From contig CAZUJF010000023.1 of the NCBI GenBank assembly GCA_964619955.1, positions 14,068 to 78,067 of the forward strand: DNA of 64,000 bases, in the 5' to 3' direction. The notes under the pieces are model-generated. The model was not told the DNA's origin, did not search any database, and was given only the letters and a program-made list of their open reading frames with translations. This document shows positions 39,349 to 47,899 of this stretch, piece by piece; within the stretch, counting starts at the first letter, position 1; the number at the start of each line of letters is the position of its first letter. The stretch is from JACQFK01 sp964619955. Lineage in GTDB: Bacteria > Planctomycetota > MHYJ01 > JACPRB01. The position numbers were made by a program, and so were the translations under genes.

Positions 39349-40815
39349 TCAGTCCGTCCACTTCGCCTTGAGCCCGGTGTTCACCCCGTTGCGGAGCACG
39401 ACCACGTCGACCTCCGCGCCCGGCTTCACTTTTTCCGTCAGCACCGTGCGCAGGGCGTCGCGCGTGCCGCCGCGCTCCAGGACGACGCCCGCGACCGAGA
39501 CGATGACGTCGCCCGGCTTCACCCCCGCCTTCTCGGCGACGCCGCCGGCCTGGAGCGCGTCCACCCGCAGTCCGCCCTGCGAGGCGGCCAGCTTGAGCGC
39601 GTCGCATTCGTCGTCGTCGAGCTCCTGCACCGTCACGCCCAGGCGCCGCGGCGGCGGGCCCTGCGGATTCAGCAGGTCCGGCAGGTTGAGCGGCGACCGG
39701 GGCTTCCCGCTGAAGGCCGGTTTCTCGGGCAGCGCGGCCATCTCGAGCAGCAGGTCGGTGGACGTGCGGACCACCTTGACCATGTTCTCGTAGGCCAGCT
39801 TCTCGGGATGGTCGCTGGGACGGTGATAGTCGGCATGGAAGCCGGAGAAGAAGAAGGCGTAGGGGACCTTCTTGTCGGCGAAGGAGGAGTGGTCGCTGTC
39901 GCCGCCCACGAGCTTGACCTCGTCGTTGATCTTCGCCTTGAGGCCCGAGGCTTCGACGGCGCGCTCGACGGCCCTGCGCAGCACGCCGCCCGCGGCGGAG
40001 CCCACGCCGTGGATCTCCATCGGGCGCGTCGGGTTGCGGCCGACCATGTCCAGGTTGAGCATGAACACGTGTCCGTCGATGGAACCGAGGGGATGCTGCG
40101 TGTACCAGCGCGAGCCCACGAGTCCGGCCTCCTCGCCGCTGAAGGCGATGAAGACGATCGAGCGGCGCGGCTCCAGGCGGCCCTCGCCGAAGACGCGGGC
40201 GAGCGCGAGCAGGCAGGTGGTCCCGGAGCCGTTGTCGTCCGCGCCGTTCCAGATCGTGTCCTCGCCCTTCTTCGAGCCCAGCCGGCCGAAGTCCTTCGTC
40301 TCGGCCGTGCCGACGTGGTCGTAATGGGCGCCCGCGACGACGTACTCCCCCTTGAACTCCGGATCCTTCGCCTCGAGCAGGCCGACGACGTTCCGGGTCT
40401 CCTTGCCGCCGACCTTGAATTTCTGGAACCAGGTGCCGCCCTCGCCGCCCGGCTTGAGGCCGGCGTTCTTGAAGACGTCCGCGATGTACTCGGCGGCCTT
40501 GTCGTTGCCCGGGTAGCCCGCGCAGCGGCCCTCGAGCTCGTCGCTGGCGAGGAAGCCCGCGTGCTTCTTCAGCAGCTCCACGGTGGCGAGCGACTTGGCT
40601 TCGGACGCGCCCGCCGCGGGGACGGGGTCCGCCGCCGGAGCCTTGCCCGCCAGTTCGCGGCGGACGAGCTCGATCGTCTCCCGCCGGGTGCGCTCCCCCT
40701 CCGACTTCAGCGTCTCCTCGATGCGGCGCAGGATCTCCGCCGAACGGTCGGGTTTTTCCTGTCCCGTCGCGGAAACGGGCAGCAGCAGGAGCAGCAGGGC
40801 GAAGAAACGCGGCAT
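39349..40815 (-). CDS. Exported M28 family peptidase with C-terminal PDZ domain
   Basis: A 488-residue protein. The signal peptide is MPRFFALLLLLLPVSATG. The M28 zinc site is complete: GAHYDHVG, GADDNGSG, SGEEAGLVGS, NLDMVGR and SDHSSFA. A PDZ domain occupies residues 385-480 (RRLGVTVQEL, AGVKPGDVIVSVAGVVL). It is probably a periplasmic aminopeptidase. The start at 40815 follows GGAGG, 6 bases away; TATAAT (plus-strand 40841-40846) lies 26 bases before. An upstream in-frame codon is discarded. Confidence 0.93.
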   Translation of the reverse strand: MPRFFALLLLLLPVSATGQEKPDRSAEILRRIEETLKSEGERTRRETIELVRRELAGKAPAADPVPAAGASEAKSLATVELLKKHAGFLASDELEGRCAGYPGNDKAAEYIADVFKNAGLKPGGEGGTWFQKFKVGGKETRNVVGLLEAKDPEFKGEYVVAGAHYDHVGTAETKDFGRLGSKKGEDTIWNGADDNGSGTTCLLALARVFGEGRLEPRRSIVFIAFSGEEAGLVGSRWYTQHPLGSIDGHVFMLNLDMVGRNPTRPMEIHGVGSAAGGVLRRAVERAVEASGLKAKINDEVKLVGGDSDHSSFADKKVPYAFFFSGFHADYHRPSDHPEKLAYENMVKVVRTSTDLLLEMAALPEKPAFSGKPRSPLNLPDLLNPQGPPPRRLGVTVQELDDDECDALKLAASQGGLRVDALQAGGVAEKAGVKPGDVIVSVAGVVLERGGTRDALRTVLTEKVKPGAEVDVVVLRNGVNTGLKAKWTD

Positions 40816-40840
40816 CAAACCTCCGGATGAAGGAACAGCC

Positions 40841-40846
40841 ATTATA
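40841..40846 (-). promoter_or_regulatory. -10 element of the M28 peptidase gene
   Basis: A consensus TATAAT on the minus strand, with about 20 bases of leader before the GGAGG ribosome-binding site and ATG at 40815. This contrasts with the leaderless promoters nearby. Confidence 0.55.
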
Positions 40847-40863
40847 CGAAGCAGCGGCGGCGC

Positions 40864-42234
40864 TTAGAGGCGGATTTGCTTCCAGCGGCCCCGGCGGTAG
40901 AGGTGCCGGAAGACGGCGGCGCGGACGGCCCAGTCGACGATCATCGTGATCCAGATGCCGTGCAGGCCGAGCCCCGCGGGAAAGGCGAGGAGCCAGGCCA
41001 GGGGCAGGCGGACGCCCCAGACGCCGAGCAGGCCGACGATCACGGGCGCGCGCGTGTCCCCCGCCCCGCGCAGACCGCCGCCCAGCGTCATGGCGAGGGC
41101 CATGAAGGGCTGCTCGACCGCGGCGATGCGCAGGCAGGACGCCGCCAGCGCCGCCACCTCCTCCGACCCGCCGGAGGGGACGAAGATGCGGACCAGCAGG
41201 CCGGCGGCGGCGAGGAAGACGACCCCGAGCGCGCTCATCGCGATCACGGACAGGCGCGCGCATTCGCGGAGCGCGAGGTCGGCGTGGTCCGGCCGGCCCG
41301 CCCCGAGCTGCTGCCCCACCATCGCGGAGCCGGCCATCACGAATCCGTAGCCCGCCATGAACGTGAGCGACTCCACCGCCAGCGCCGTGCGGTGCGCCGC
41401 GAGCGGGACCGCGCCGAGCCGCGTGATGATCTGCGTGTAGAAGAGGAATCCCGCCTGCATGATCGCGGGTTCGAGGGCCGCCGGGGCCGAGACGCGGATC
41501 AGACGCCGGAGCGCGGCGCCCGTCACGGCCCCGACCGAGGCGGCCGAGAGGCGGATCGGCGCGGCGGCGCTGAAGAGGAAGCCGAAGGCGAGCAGCGCCT
41601 CGACCCCCTGGGAGATCGCGGTCGCGAGGCCCGCCCCCGCCAGGCCCATCGCGGGCGCCCCCCAGTGTCCGTAGATGAAGACCCAGTTGAGCAGGATGTT
41701 CAGCAGGTTGGCCGCGACGGAACAGGCCAGCGGGAGGCGGGTCCTTCCCGCCGCGCGCCAGATGCCGGAGGCGCTGAGCCCCAGACAGAGGAACCCGAGC
41801 CCCGCCCCCTCCCAGCGCAGGAAGCCCTCCGCCAGCACCGTGACCTGCGGGGCGCCCTCGATCGGCAGCAGCGCCGCCAGCAGCGGCAGGCCGAACCAGC
41901 CCGCGATCCCCATCGGCACCCCGGCCAGGAGCCCCAGCGCCGCCGCGGCGGCGGCCTCGCCCTCCTGCAGGCGCCGGTCCCCCGAGCCCCAGGCCCGCGA
42001 CACCACGGCGATCGCGCCGATCTGCAGCGCCCCGAGCACGGAGACCACAAGGTAGGACACCGGCCCCGCCACCCCCATGCCCGCCAGCGCGTCCGTGCCC
42101 AGACGGCCGACCATGATCGTGTCGACGAAGAACATCAGCGAACGCAGCAGGCTCTGGAGGACGAGCGGCCAGGCCTGGCGCGCCGCCTCGCGGCGGATCG
42201 AGCGGCGCAGCTCGGGGCTGGCGGAGGGAGGCAT
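40864..42234 (-). CDS. MATE family multidrug exporter
   Basis: A 456-residue protein with twelve transmembrane helices. It shows the MATE duplicated motifs VDTIMVGRLGTDALAGMGVAGP and, in the second half, the MVGQQLGAGRPDHADLAL stretch. It exports cationic or other small molecules in exchange for Na+ or H+. The ATG at 42234 is chosen over an upstream codon because TACACT ends 9 bases before it. It is divergent from the PATAN-TPR gene. Confidence 0.93.
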   Translation of the reverse strand: MPPSASPELRRSIRREAARQAWPLVLQSLLRSLMFFVDTIMVGRLGTDALAGMGVAGPVSYLVVSVLGALQIGAIAVVSRAWGSGDRRLQEGEAAAAAALGLLAGVPMGIAGWFGLPLLAALLPIEGAPQVTVLAEGFLRWEGAGLGFLCLGLSASGIWRAAGRTRLPLACSVAANLLNILLNWVFIYGHWGAPAMGLAGAGLATAISQGVEALLAFGFLFSAAAPIRLSAASVGAVTGAALRRLIRVSAPAALEPAIMQAGFLFYTQIITRLGAVPLAAHRTALAVESLTFMAGYGFVMAGSAMVGQQLGAGRPDHADLALRECARLSVIAMSALGVVFLAAAGLLVRIFVPSGGSEEVAALAASCLRIAAVEQPFMALAMTLGGGLRGAGDTRAPVIVGLLGVWGVRLPLAWLLAFPAGLGLHGIWITMIVDWAVRAAVFRHLYRRGRWKQIRL

Positions 42235-42296
42235 GGGGCCGCGAGTGTAGCGGCTGCGTCCGGACCTTGGCAAGGCGCCCTCCGATGCGCTACACT
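42235..42296. promoter_or_regulatory. Divergent promoters of the MATE and PATAN-TPR genes
   Basis: Minus strand: TACACT (42244-42249), 9 bases before the MATE ATG. Plus strand: TTGGCA (42267-42272), 18-base spacer, TACACT (42291-42296), which would give an 88-base leader before the ATG at 42391. The plus-strand promoter has a recognisable -35. Confidence 0.65.
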
Positions 42297-42390
42297 TAGT
42301 CGTGCTTCCCCGCCGCCGTTCGAGCGGCCGCGTCGACGTTCAGGGTGTTCCGGCGTTCCGCGCTGGACGGGACGGGGAGGGCGAAAAAAG

Positions 42391-44772
42391 ATGGGAATCA
42401 GGGGCGACGTCCGATCCATCCCGCTGGCCAACGTCCTCCAGGACCTGGTCTCGAACGAGCAGACCGGCACGCTCGCGATCCGCCACAAGGACCGCCACCA
42501 GATCTACCTCTGGTTCGACAAGGGCGCGCTCAGGCTCGTCGGCCTCGGCGAGCGCCAGGGGCCCTCGCTGCTCAACGGGCTGCTCGCGCTCGAGAAGATC
42601 CGCCCCGACGAGACGCCGACCGTCACGGGCCGCCACACCCACGAGGGCGGCTTCATCCGCACGCTGCTCAAGAAGGGCCGCCTCACGCGGGAGGACCTCA
42701 AGGCCTCCCTCGAGCACCAGATGGGCGAGCATCTCTGCGACGCCTTCCTCTGGAACGAGGCGACGTTCGAATTCGACGAGGGCGACCCCGACGACCGCAA
42801 CTTCGACGTCGACCAGCTGGACTACGAACCCCGCATCGCCGTCGAGGGCCAGATCATGGAGGCCCTGCGCCGGGCCGACGAGTGGGGCGAGACGCGCAAG
42901 GCCATCCTGTCCTGGAACGAGATCCTCGTGCCGGATCCGGGCCGTTTCCCGCAGGAGGCCGAGGCCACGCTGCGGCGGGTCTTCGCGCTGCTCGACGGGG
43001 AGCGCACGCTCAAGGACATCCAGATGCTCACGCGGCTCGGCCAGTTCATGCTGATGCGGGCGGCCGCGCTGCTCATCCGCTCCGGCGCCGCGCGCCCCGT
43101 CTCGGCCGCGGAGGCCTTCGAGCGCGCCCGCACGCGCGCCGGAAAGAAGGAATGGGACGCCGCGCTGCGCATGGCGCGCTACGGGCTCGAGCACGAACGC
43201 AAGAACCTGGGCCTGCTCGAGCTCGCCCTGCGCGCCGCGGAGGAGCTGCAGCAGCCCGAGACCGCGGCGAGCTACGCGCGGCAGCTCGCCAGCGCGCAGG
43301 CCGAGGGCGGCCAGCTCGAGCTGGCGATCCAGTCCTACCAGAAGGTGCTCGCCCACGCGCCCAGGGACCTGACCGCGCACGAGCGGCTCTTCGAGACGCT
43401 GCTCCAGCTCGACCTCAAGCTCGACGCGCTCGCGGCCGGCGAGGCGCTCGCCGCGGCCTACAAGAAGGCGGGGCTGCCCGACAAGGCGCTCGCCGTCTAC
43501 ACGCGCCTCATCGAGAAGGTGGGCGACCACTCCGAGCTGCTCGAATCGGTGGCGGAGATCCAGCGGCACCTCGGCGACCGCGGCGAGGCCGTGAAACTCT
43601 ACGACCGCCTGCTCGAGCGCTCGATGGAGGCCCACGACGACGAGAGCTCCCTCGACTACTGCCGCACCATCCTCAAGCTCGACCCGCGCCACGAGGAGGC
43701 GGCCGCCCTCCGGGAGAAGCTGGAGAGCGGCCAGATCGAGAAGGCCCGCCAGCGACGCCGCCTCATCCGCACGCTCGGGGGCGCCGCGGTCCTCCTGGCC
43801 GCCGCCGTGGGGATCGTGGTCTACGAGCTGCGCGCCCGCGACCTCTGGGGCGAGCTGCGCCCGGCGGTGAACGACGCCGTCAGCGCCCAGGGCTACCGCG
43901 ACGCGCTGCGGCTCTGCGACAGCGTCCTCGAGCGCTACCGCTGGAGCCTGAAGGCCCGGGAGCTGCGCGACGACCGGGACGACTACGAGCAGCGGCACCT
44001 CGACGCCGAGCAGGGCCGCTCCGCCGACCTCGAGAAGCGGGGCCAGCTTCCGGAGGCGATCGCGGTGCTGATCGAGGCCCACACGCTCCTGCGGTCGGAG
44101 AAGCGCCGGGGGCTCATCTCCGAGCGCCTGGCCGGGCTGCGGCGCAAGCAGAAGGCCGCCGAGGACGAGTGGCGCGCGAAGCTCGCGAAGATGGACCCGA
44201 AGGAGGTCGGGCTCATCCGGGATCCGCTCGCGGTGCCCGCCCTGGTCTGGCTGCTCGGAACCGACAAGGTGATCGGCCGCTTCGCCGCGGCGGCGGCCCT
44301 GGGGCAGATCGAGGGCGAGGGGGCCGTGGGCGGCCTGATCCGCGCGCTCGCGGACGCCGACCCCTCGATCCAGCAGGAGGCCGCCGGGCACCTCGTGCGC
44401 CGCGGCCGCACGCCCTTCTCCGCGGCGCTGCTCGGCCCCCGCGCGCCGGTGGCGAAGGGCGAGGCCCAGCCCGTCGAATGGCGCGTCACGAACCTCTCCC
44501 CCGCGGAGGTGGAACTGGTGCTCGAGGAGCCGCCCGCGAAGCGGCTCAAGGCCGCGGGGCCCGGCGGCGCGGTCGCGCTGCCCGCCGCGGAGGGCGGCGG
44601 CCGGCGCAAGGTGCGTCTCGGACCCGGGGAGTTCGTCGGAGGCGGCTTCGCGGACCTGACGCTCCGCTTCGGCGCGCCCGGACGCTACCAGGTCGTCTGG
44701 GCCGCGGCCCTGTCCTGGAACGACAAACCCTTCACGATCCCCGCCGCCGCGCTCGCCGTCGACCGGAAGTAG
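42391..44772 (+). CDS. DUF4388/PATAN domain protein with TPRs, transmembrane helix and HEAT-like tail
   Basis: A 793-residue protein. Residues 1-150 are a PATAN/DUF4388 domain (IRGDVRSIPLANVLQDLVSNEQTGTL as first strands, usually seen with response regulators). TPRs occupy about 250-450 (AAEAFERARTRAGKKEWDAAL, ELAIQSYQKVLAHAPRDL). One transmembrane helix is near 465-487 (LGGAAVLLAAAVGIVVYEL), followed by a coiled coil, HEAT-like repeats (620-680) and a beta-sandwich end. PATAN proteins are linked to gliding motility and two-component signalling. The upstream -35/-10 and GGGGAGG support the ATG. No kinase is adjacent. Confidence 0.85.
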   Translation: MGIRGDVRSIPLANVLQDLVSNEQTGTLAIRHKDRHQIYLWFDKGALRLVGLGERQGPSLLNGLLALEKIRPDETPTVTGRHTHEGGFIRTLLKKGRLTREDLKASLEHQMGEHLCDAFLWNEATFEFDEGDPDDRNFDVDQLDYEPRIAVEGQIMEALRRADEWGETRKAILSWNEILVPDPGRFPQEAEATLRRVFALLDGERTLKDIQMLTRLGQFMLMRAAALLIRSGAARPVSAAEAFERARTRAGKKEWDAALRMARYGLEHERKNLGLLELALRAAEELQQPETAASYARQLASAQAEGGQLELAIQSYQKVLAHAPRDLTAHERLFETLLQLDLKLDALAAGEALAAAYKKAGLPDKALAVYTRLIEKVGDHSELLESVAEIQRHLGDRGEAVKLYDRLLERSMEAHDDESSLDYCRTILKLDPRHEEAAALREKLESGQIEKARQRRRLIRTLGGAAVLLAAAVGIVVYELRARDLWGELRPAVNDAVSAQGYRDALRLCDSVLERYRWSLKARELRDDRDDYEQRHLDAEQGRSADLEKRGQLPEAIAVLIEAHTLLRSEKRRGLISERLAGLRRKQKAAEDEWRAKLAKMDPKEVGLIRDPLAVPALVWLLGTDKVIGRFAAAAALGQIEGEGAVGGLIRALADADPSIQQEAAGHLVRRGRTPFSAALLGPRAPVAKGEAQPVEWRVTNLSPAEVELVLEEPPAKRLKAAGPGGAVALPAAEGGGRRKVRLGPGEFVGGGFADLTLRFGAPGRYQVVWAAALSWNDKPFTIPAAALAVDRK

Positions 44773-44778
44773 CCTTCA

Positions 44779-45204
44779 TTACGCCGGGATCAACACGGCC
44801 AGCCCCTCCGCCCGCGCCGCAGCCGCCTGTTCGCGGTCCGCGGTGATGAAGCGCAGCCGCCCGCCTCCCATCCAGCGCCGCGTGTCCAGCGCCGCCGCCA
44901 GGTGCAGCGCATCGGCCGACCGCAGACGGTGGCGGAGGATCAGAGACTCCGCCCGCTCGAGGGCTCCGGAATCCAATGGAACGAGCGCGAACTGCTTCAG
45001 ATGGCTCCGCACCAGCGTCAGCACGGCGTCCGCCTTCCGGCGGTCCCGCCCCAGGCGCCGGGAAACCGCGCTGCACATCTCCAGAAGGAGCAGCTGGGAG
45101 CCGTGCTGGGTGGATTTCCCGGTGAGGAGCCGCTGTGCCGCCCCGTGCCCCGCCTCGGCGCTGAAGTAGGCGGAAATCAGAGCGCTCGTGTCCCAGGCGA
45201 TCAT
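44779..45204 (-). CDS. PIN-domain ribonuclease toxin (VapC-like)
   Basis: A 141-residue PIN domain: AWDTSALISAYF (Asp5), LLLLEMCSAVSRR (Glu), RSADALHLAAAL (Asp) and FITADREQAAAARAEGL (Asp), the four acidic residues of VapC-type RNases. It overlaps the antitoxin stop by ATGA (45201-45204). Its 3' end lies 6 bases from the PATAN gene, convergent. Confidence 0.92.
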   Translation of the reverse strand: MIAWDTSALISAYFSAEAGHGAAQRLLTGKSTQHGSQLLLLEMCSAVSRRLGRDRRKADAVLTLVRSHLKQFALVPLDSGALERAESLILRHRLRSADALHLAAALDTRRWMGGGRLRFITADREQAAAARAEGLAVLIPA

Positions 45205-45485
45205 CGCCGGTCCGCCAGCACCTGCCGCACGAAGCCCGACCCCGCGAAAGGTTTGAAGCCGGCGATCGGACCCGTCCCCTCGCAGACGATCCTGCCGAGG
45301 GCCGCCAGACGCTGCAGCCTGCGCTGCACGGGCGTCAGCCGGCGGGCCGGCGCCGGGGCCGCGGACAGCACCACGTCGGGCTGGCCATGGGTGACGATCC
45401 GGACGCGCCCGCCCTTCCGGGCGGCCCGGAGGGCCTCGCCGAGCCGGGACTGGAACTCGCGGACGCTGTACTGGAGATCCTTCAT
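45201..45485 (-). CDS. Phd/YefM-type antitoxin
   Basis: A 94-residue protein. Its N-terminal half (LQYSVREFQSRLGEALRAARKGG then VRIVTHGQPDVVLS) is the Phd/YefM DNA-binding dimerisation domain. The C-terminal half (RRLTPVQRRLQRLAALGRI) is basic and should wrap the toxin. It precedes and overlaps the PIN toxin gene, the standard arrangement. It would repress its own promoter; no clear operator was located in the 50 bases upstream. Confidence 0.88.
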   Translation of the reverse strand: MKDLQYSVREFQSRLGEALRAARKGGRVRIVTHGQPDVVLSAAPAPARRLTPVQRRLQRLAALGRIVCEGTGPIAGFKPFAGSGFVRQVLADRR

Positions 45486-45536
45486 GAGCGCATCAGCAGC
45501 TTATGCGGATTCGGCCGGCCATGTCAAGCCCCCGCC

Positions 45537-46583
45537 CTACAGCTGGGCGACCACCATGTCGCCGACCTTGTCGGTGGGCACGCCGCTGGAGGCGTCGATG
45601 CTCGGCAGCGCGTCGCCGACGAGCACCTTCTTCACGGCCTCCTCGATGCGCGCCGCCGCCTTCGGCTGGCCCACGTGCTCGAGCAGCATCCCGCCCGCGA
45701 GGATCGCGGCCAGGGGGCTGACCTTCTTCAGGCCCTTGTACTTCGGGGCCGAGCCGTGGATGGGCTCGAAGACGGAGACCTTGCCGGGGTGGATGTTGCC
45801 GCCCGCCGCGATGCCCATGCCGCCCTGGATCATCGCGCCCAGGTCCGTGATGATGTCGCCGAACATGTTGGTCGTGACGATGACGTCGAAGACCTCGGGG
45901 TTCTTCACGAACCACATGCAGGTGGCGTCGACGTAGGCGTTGTCCTTCTGGATGTCCGGGAAGTCCTTCGCGACCTCGTCGAAGACGCGGCGCCAGATCT
46001 CGTGGGCGCGCACGGCGTTGGCCTTGTCGACCAGCGTGACCTTCTTCTTGCCGTTGCGCTTCCGGGCCTGCTCGAACGCGAAGCGGATGATCCGCTCGCA
46101 GCCCCTCCAGGTATAGCGGGCCTCCTGGATGGCGACCTCGTCCTTCGTGCCCTTCTTCTCGAAACGGGCCTCGCCGGAGTACGCGTCCTCGGTGTTCTCC
46201 CGGCAGACGAGCATGTCGATGTCCTTGGGCCCCTTGTTCTTGACGGGGCAGAGCTTCTCGGTGTAGAGCTTGATGGGCCGCAGGTTCACGTAGAGGTCGA
46301 GGCCGAAGCGCAGGCGGAAGAGCACGCCCCGCTCGAGCACCCCGGGGGCGCAGCGCGGGTCGCCGAGCGCGCCCAGCAGGCAGGCGTCGAGCTTCTTGAT
46401 CTCCTCGAACGGCTTGTCGGGCACGAGCTCGCCGGTCTTGAGGTAGTGGTCCGCCCCGAAGGGGTAGTCGGTGAATTCGAGCGCGAAGCCGTCCTGGACG
46501 CGCTTGAGGACCTTGACGGCCTCCGCGGCCACCTCGGGCCCGATGCCGTCCCCGCCGATGACGCCGATTCTGTAGGTTTTCAT
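45537..46583 (-). CDS. leuB: Isopropylmalate/isocitrate dehydrogenase family enzyme, probably 3-isopropylmalate dehydrogenase
   Basis: A 348-residue beta-decarboxylating dehydrogenase. It shows GGDGIGPEV, VNLRPIKLY, ENTEDAYSGEAR (substrate-binding region), KANAVRAHEIWRRVFDEVA and NMFGDIITDLGAMIQGGMGIAAGG with the metal-binding aspartates. LeuB is the likely identity, in leucine synthesis, but homoisocitrate and tartrate relatives share the fold and the substrate loop is not diagnostic. Its ATG has TAAGCT 9 bases upstream and no Shine-Dalgarno. No leuC or leuD is in the window. Confidence 0.85.
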   Translation of the reverse strand: MKTYRIGVIGGDGIGPEVAAEAVKVLKRVQDGFALEFTDYPFGADHYLKTGELVPDKPFEEIKKLDACLLGALGDPRCAPGVLERGVLFRLRFGLDLYVNLRPIKLYTEKLCPVKNKGPKDIDMLVCRENTEDAYSGEARFEKKGTKDEVAIQEARYTWRGCERIIRFAFEQARKRNGKKKVTLVDKANAVRAHEIWRRVFDEVAKDFPDIQKDNAYVDATCMWFVKNPEVFDVIVTTNMFGDIITDLGAMIQGGMGIAAGGNIHPGKVSVFEPIHGSAPKYKGLKKVSPLAAILAGGMLLEHVGQPKAAARIEEAVKKVLVGDALPSIDASSGVPTDKVGDMVVAQL

Positions 46584-46826
46584 AGGGCGGACAGCTTATC
46601 GGAGGGACGGAACCCTGTCCAGTAGCCGGCGGGCTTGGTGACGGATAATTATAAGTTATGATTTGTACTTGACAAGTTGAGCCGAGGGCCTCATACTTCC
46701 CCGCGGAGAGAGCTAGTGGTTCGGCCCGTTGGATCCACCCGGCTGGGCATCGCCCGCGGGCGGGGGGATATCCCGGGGATCGACGGCCGGAATTGAGCCT
46801 GGCTCACCACGAGGAGAGGGGAAATC
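46584..46826 (+). promoter_or_regulatory. Promoter and long 5' leader of the L,D-transpeptidase gene
   Basis: TTGACA (46669-46674), a 17-base spacer and CATACT (46692-46697) form one of the best promoters in the window. It is preceded by an A/T-rich patch (ATAATTATAAGTTATG). The transcript would start near 46705, giving about 120 bases of leader with two adjacent palindromes, CGCCCGCGGGCG (46751-46762) and GGGATATCCC (46765-46774), and a ribosome-binding site GAGGAGAGGGG. No known riboswitch is recognised. Confidence 0.65.
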
Positions 46827-47885
46827 ATGCTCGGAACGCCCAACGCCCGCGCTTCGAAATCAAAGCTGCCGTCCGTCCTGCTGGTGCTCGCCCTCGTCGC
46901 GGGCGGCTCCTATTTCCTCTTCTTCAGACCCAAGCCCGCGCCCGCGCAGGTCGCGGCCGCCCCCGCGGCGCCCGCCCCGGCGCCGGCGCCCAAAGCCCCG
47001 GACATCGCCGTCTACGAGAAAGCCTTCAGCGAATCCCTCGCGGCGGCCCCCGTCCTGGCCCCCGCCAAGCCGCAGCCCAAGGTGGAGCCGCGCAAGGCCG
47101 CGCCCGCCGCGGTGGCGCCGGTCAAGTTCGAGGCTCCCGCGCCCGCCCCGGCCCCCCGCCCGCGCGCGGAGGTCGACGGCCTCATCGCCGAGGGCAAATG
47201 GCGCGAGGCCCGCTCGAAGGTCTCCAGCCTCTTCGGGTCCGTCGCGTCGGACGCCGACCGCAGCGATCTGGGCACCGCCGGCATCCGCATCAACCAGGAA
47301 CTGCTCCAGAACCGCGTCGACGAGAAGGAGACGGAGCTCTACGAGATCCAGCAGGGCGACACGCTCGAATCGATCGCCAAGAAGTTCAAGGCCCTCAACG
47401 GCGTGAAGGGCTCCATCATGTACGTGAACAACTACAAGGAGAACGCCCTGCTCCGCGCCGGCCGCAAGGTCCGCATCGCCAAGGGCACCTGGTCCATCCT
47501 CGTCGACAAGTCGCTCTTCCGGATGTGGGTGCTCTACGAGGGCTGCCCCTTCAAGACCTACGCGATCACGACGGGCGCCCCGCACAAGGAGACGCCCGCC
47601 ACCAAGTTCGTCGTCGGCCTGAAGAACCCCAAGCCCGCCTGGTGGCCGCCCGCCGACACCAAGGTCAAGGGGCCTGTCCCCTACGGCGACCCCCAGAACC
47701 CGCTGGGCGAGTGGTGGGTCTCCCTCGAACACGACCTGCACCACGGCATCGGCATCCACGGCACGAACGACCCCGGCTCGATCGGCACCAAGGCCTCCAA
47801 CGGCTGCGTGCGCATGCTGAACGAGGACGTGGTCGAGGTCGCCGCCCTCGCCTTCAAGGGCATGTCCGTCACGGTGGTGGAGTAG
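46827..47885 (+). CDS. L,D-transpeptidase (YkuD) with LysM-like domain
   Basis: A 352-residue protein. One N-terminal transmembrane anchor (residues 14-33), a Pro/Ala-rich linker (35-125), a LysM-like module (YEIQQGDTLESIAKKFKALN, with the VRIAKG end) and a C-terminal YkuD catalytic domain. The active site is H311 and C327 in HGTNDPGSIGTKASNGCVRM. It forms L,D-crosslinks or attaches proteins to peptidoglycan in the periplasm. This shows that the organism makes peptidoglycan. Confidence 0.93.
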   Translation: MLGTPNARASKSKLPSVLLVLALVAGGSYFLFFRPKPAPAQVAAAPAAPAPAPAPKAPDIAVYEKAFSESLAAAPVLAPAKPQPKVEPRKAAPAAVAPVKFEAPAPAPAPRPRAEVDGLIAEGKWREARSKVSSLFGSVASDADRSDLGTAGIRINQELLQNRVDEKETELYEIQQGDTLESIAKKFKALNGVKGSIMYVNNYKENALLRAGRKVRIAKGTWSILVDKSLFRMWVLYEGCPFKTYAITTGAPHKETPATKFVVGLKNPKPAWWPPADTKVKGPVPYGDPQNPLGEWWVSLEHDLHHGIGIHGTNDPGSIGTKASNGCVRMLNEDVVEVAALAFKGMSVTVVE

Positions 47886-47899
47886 GGGGATCCGGCGCC

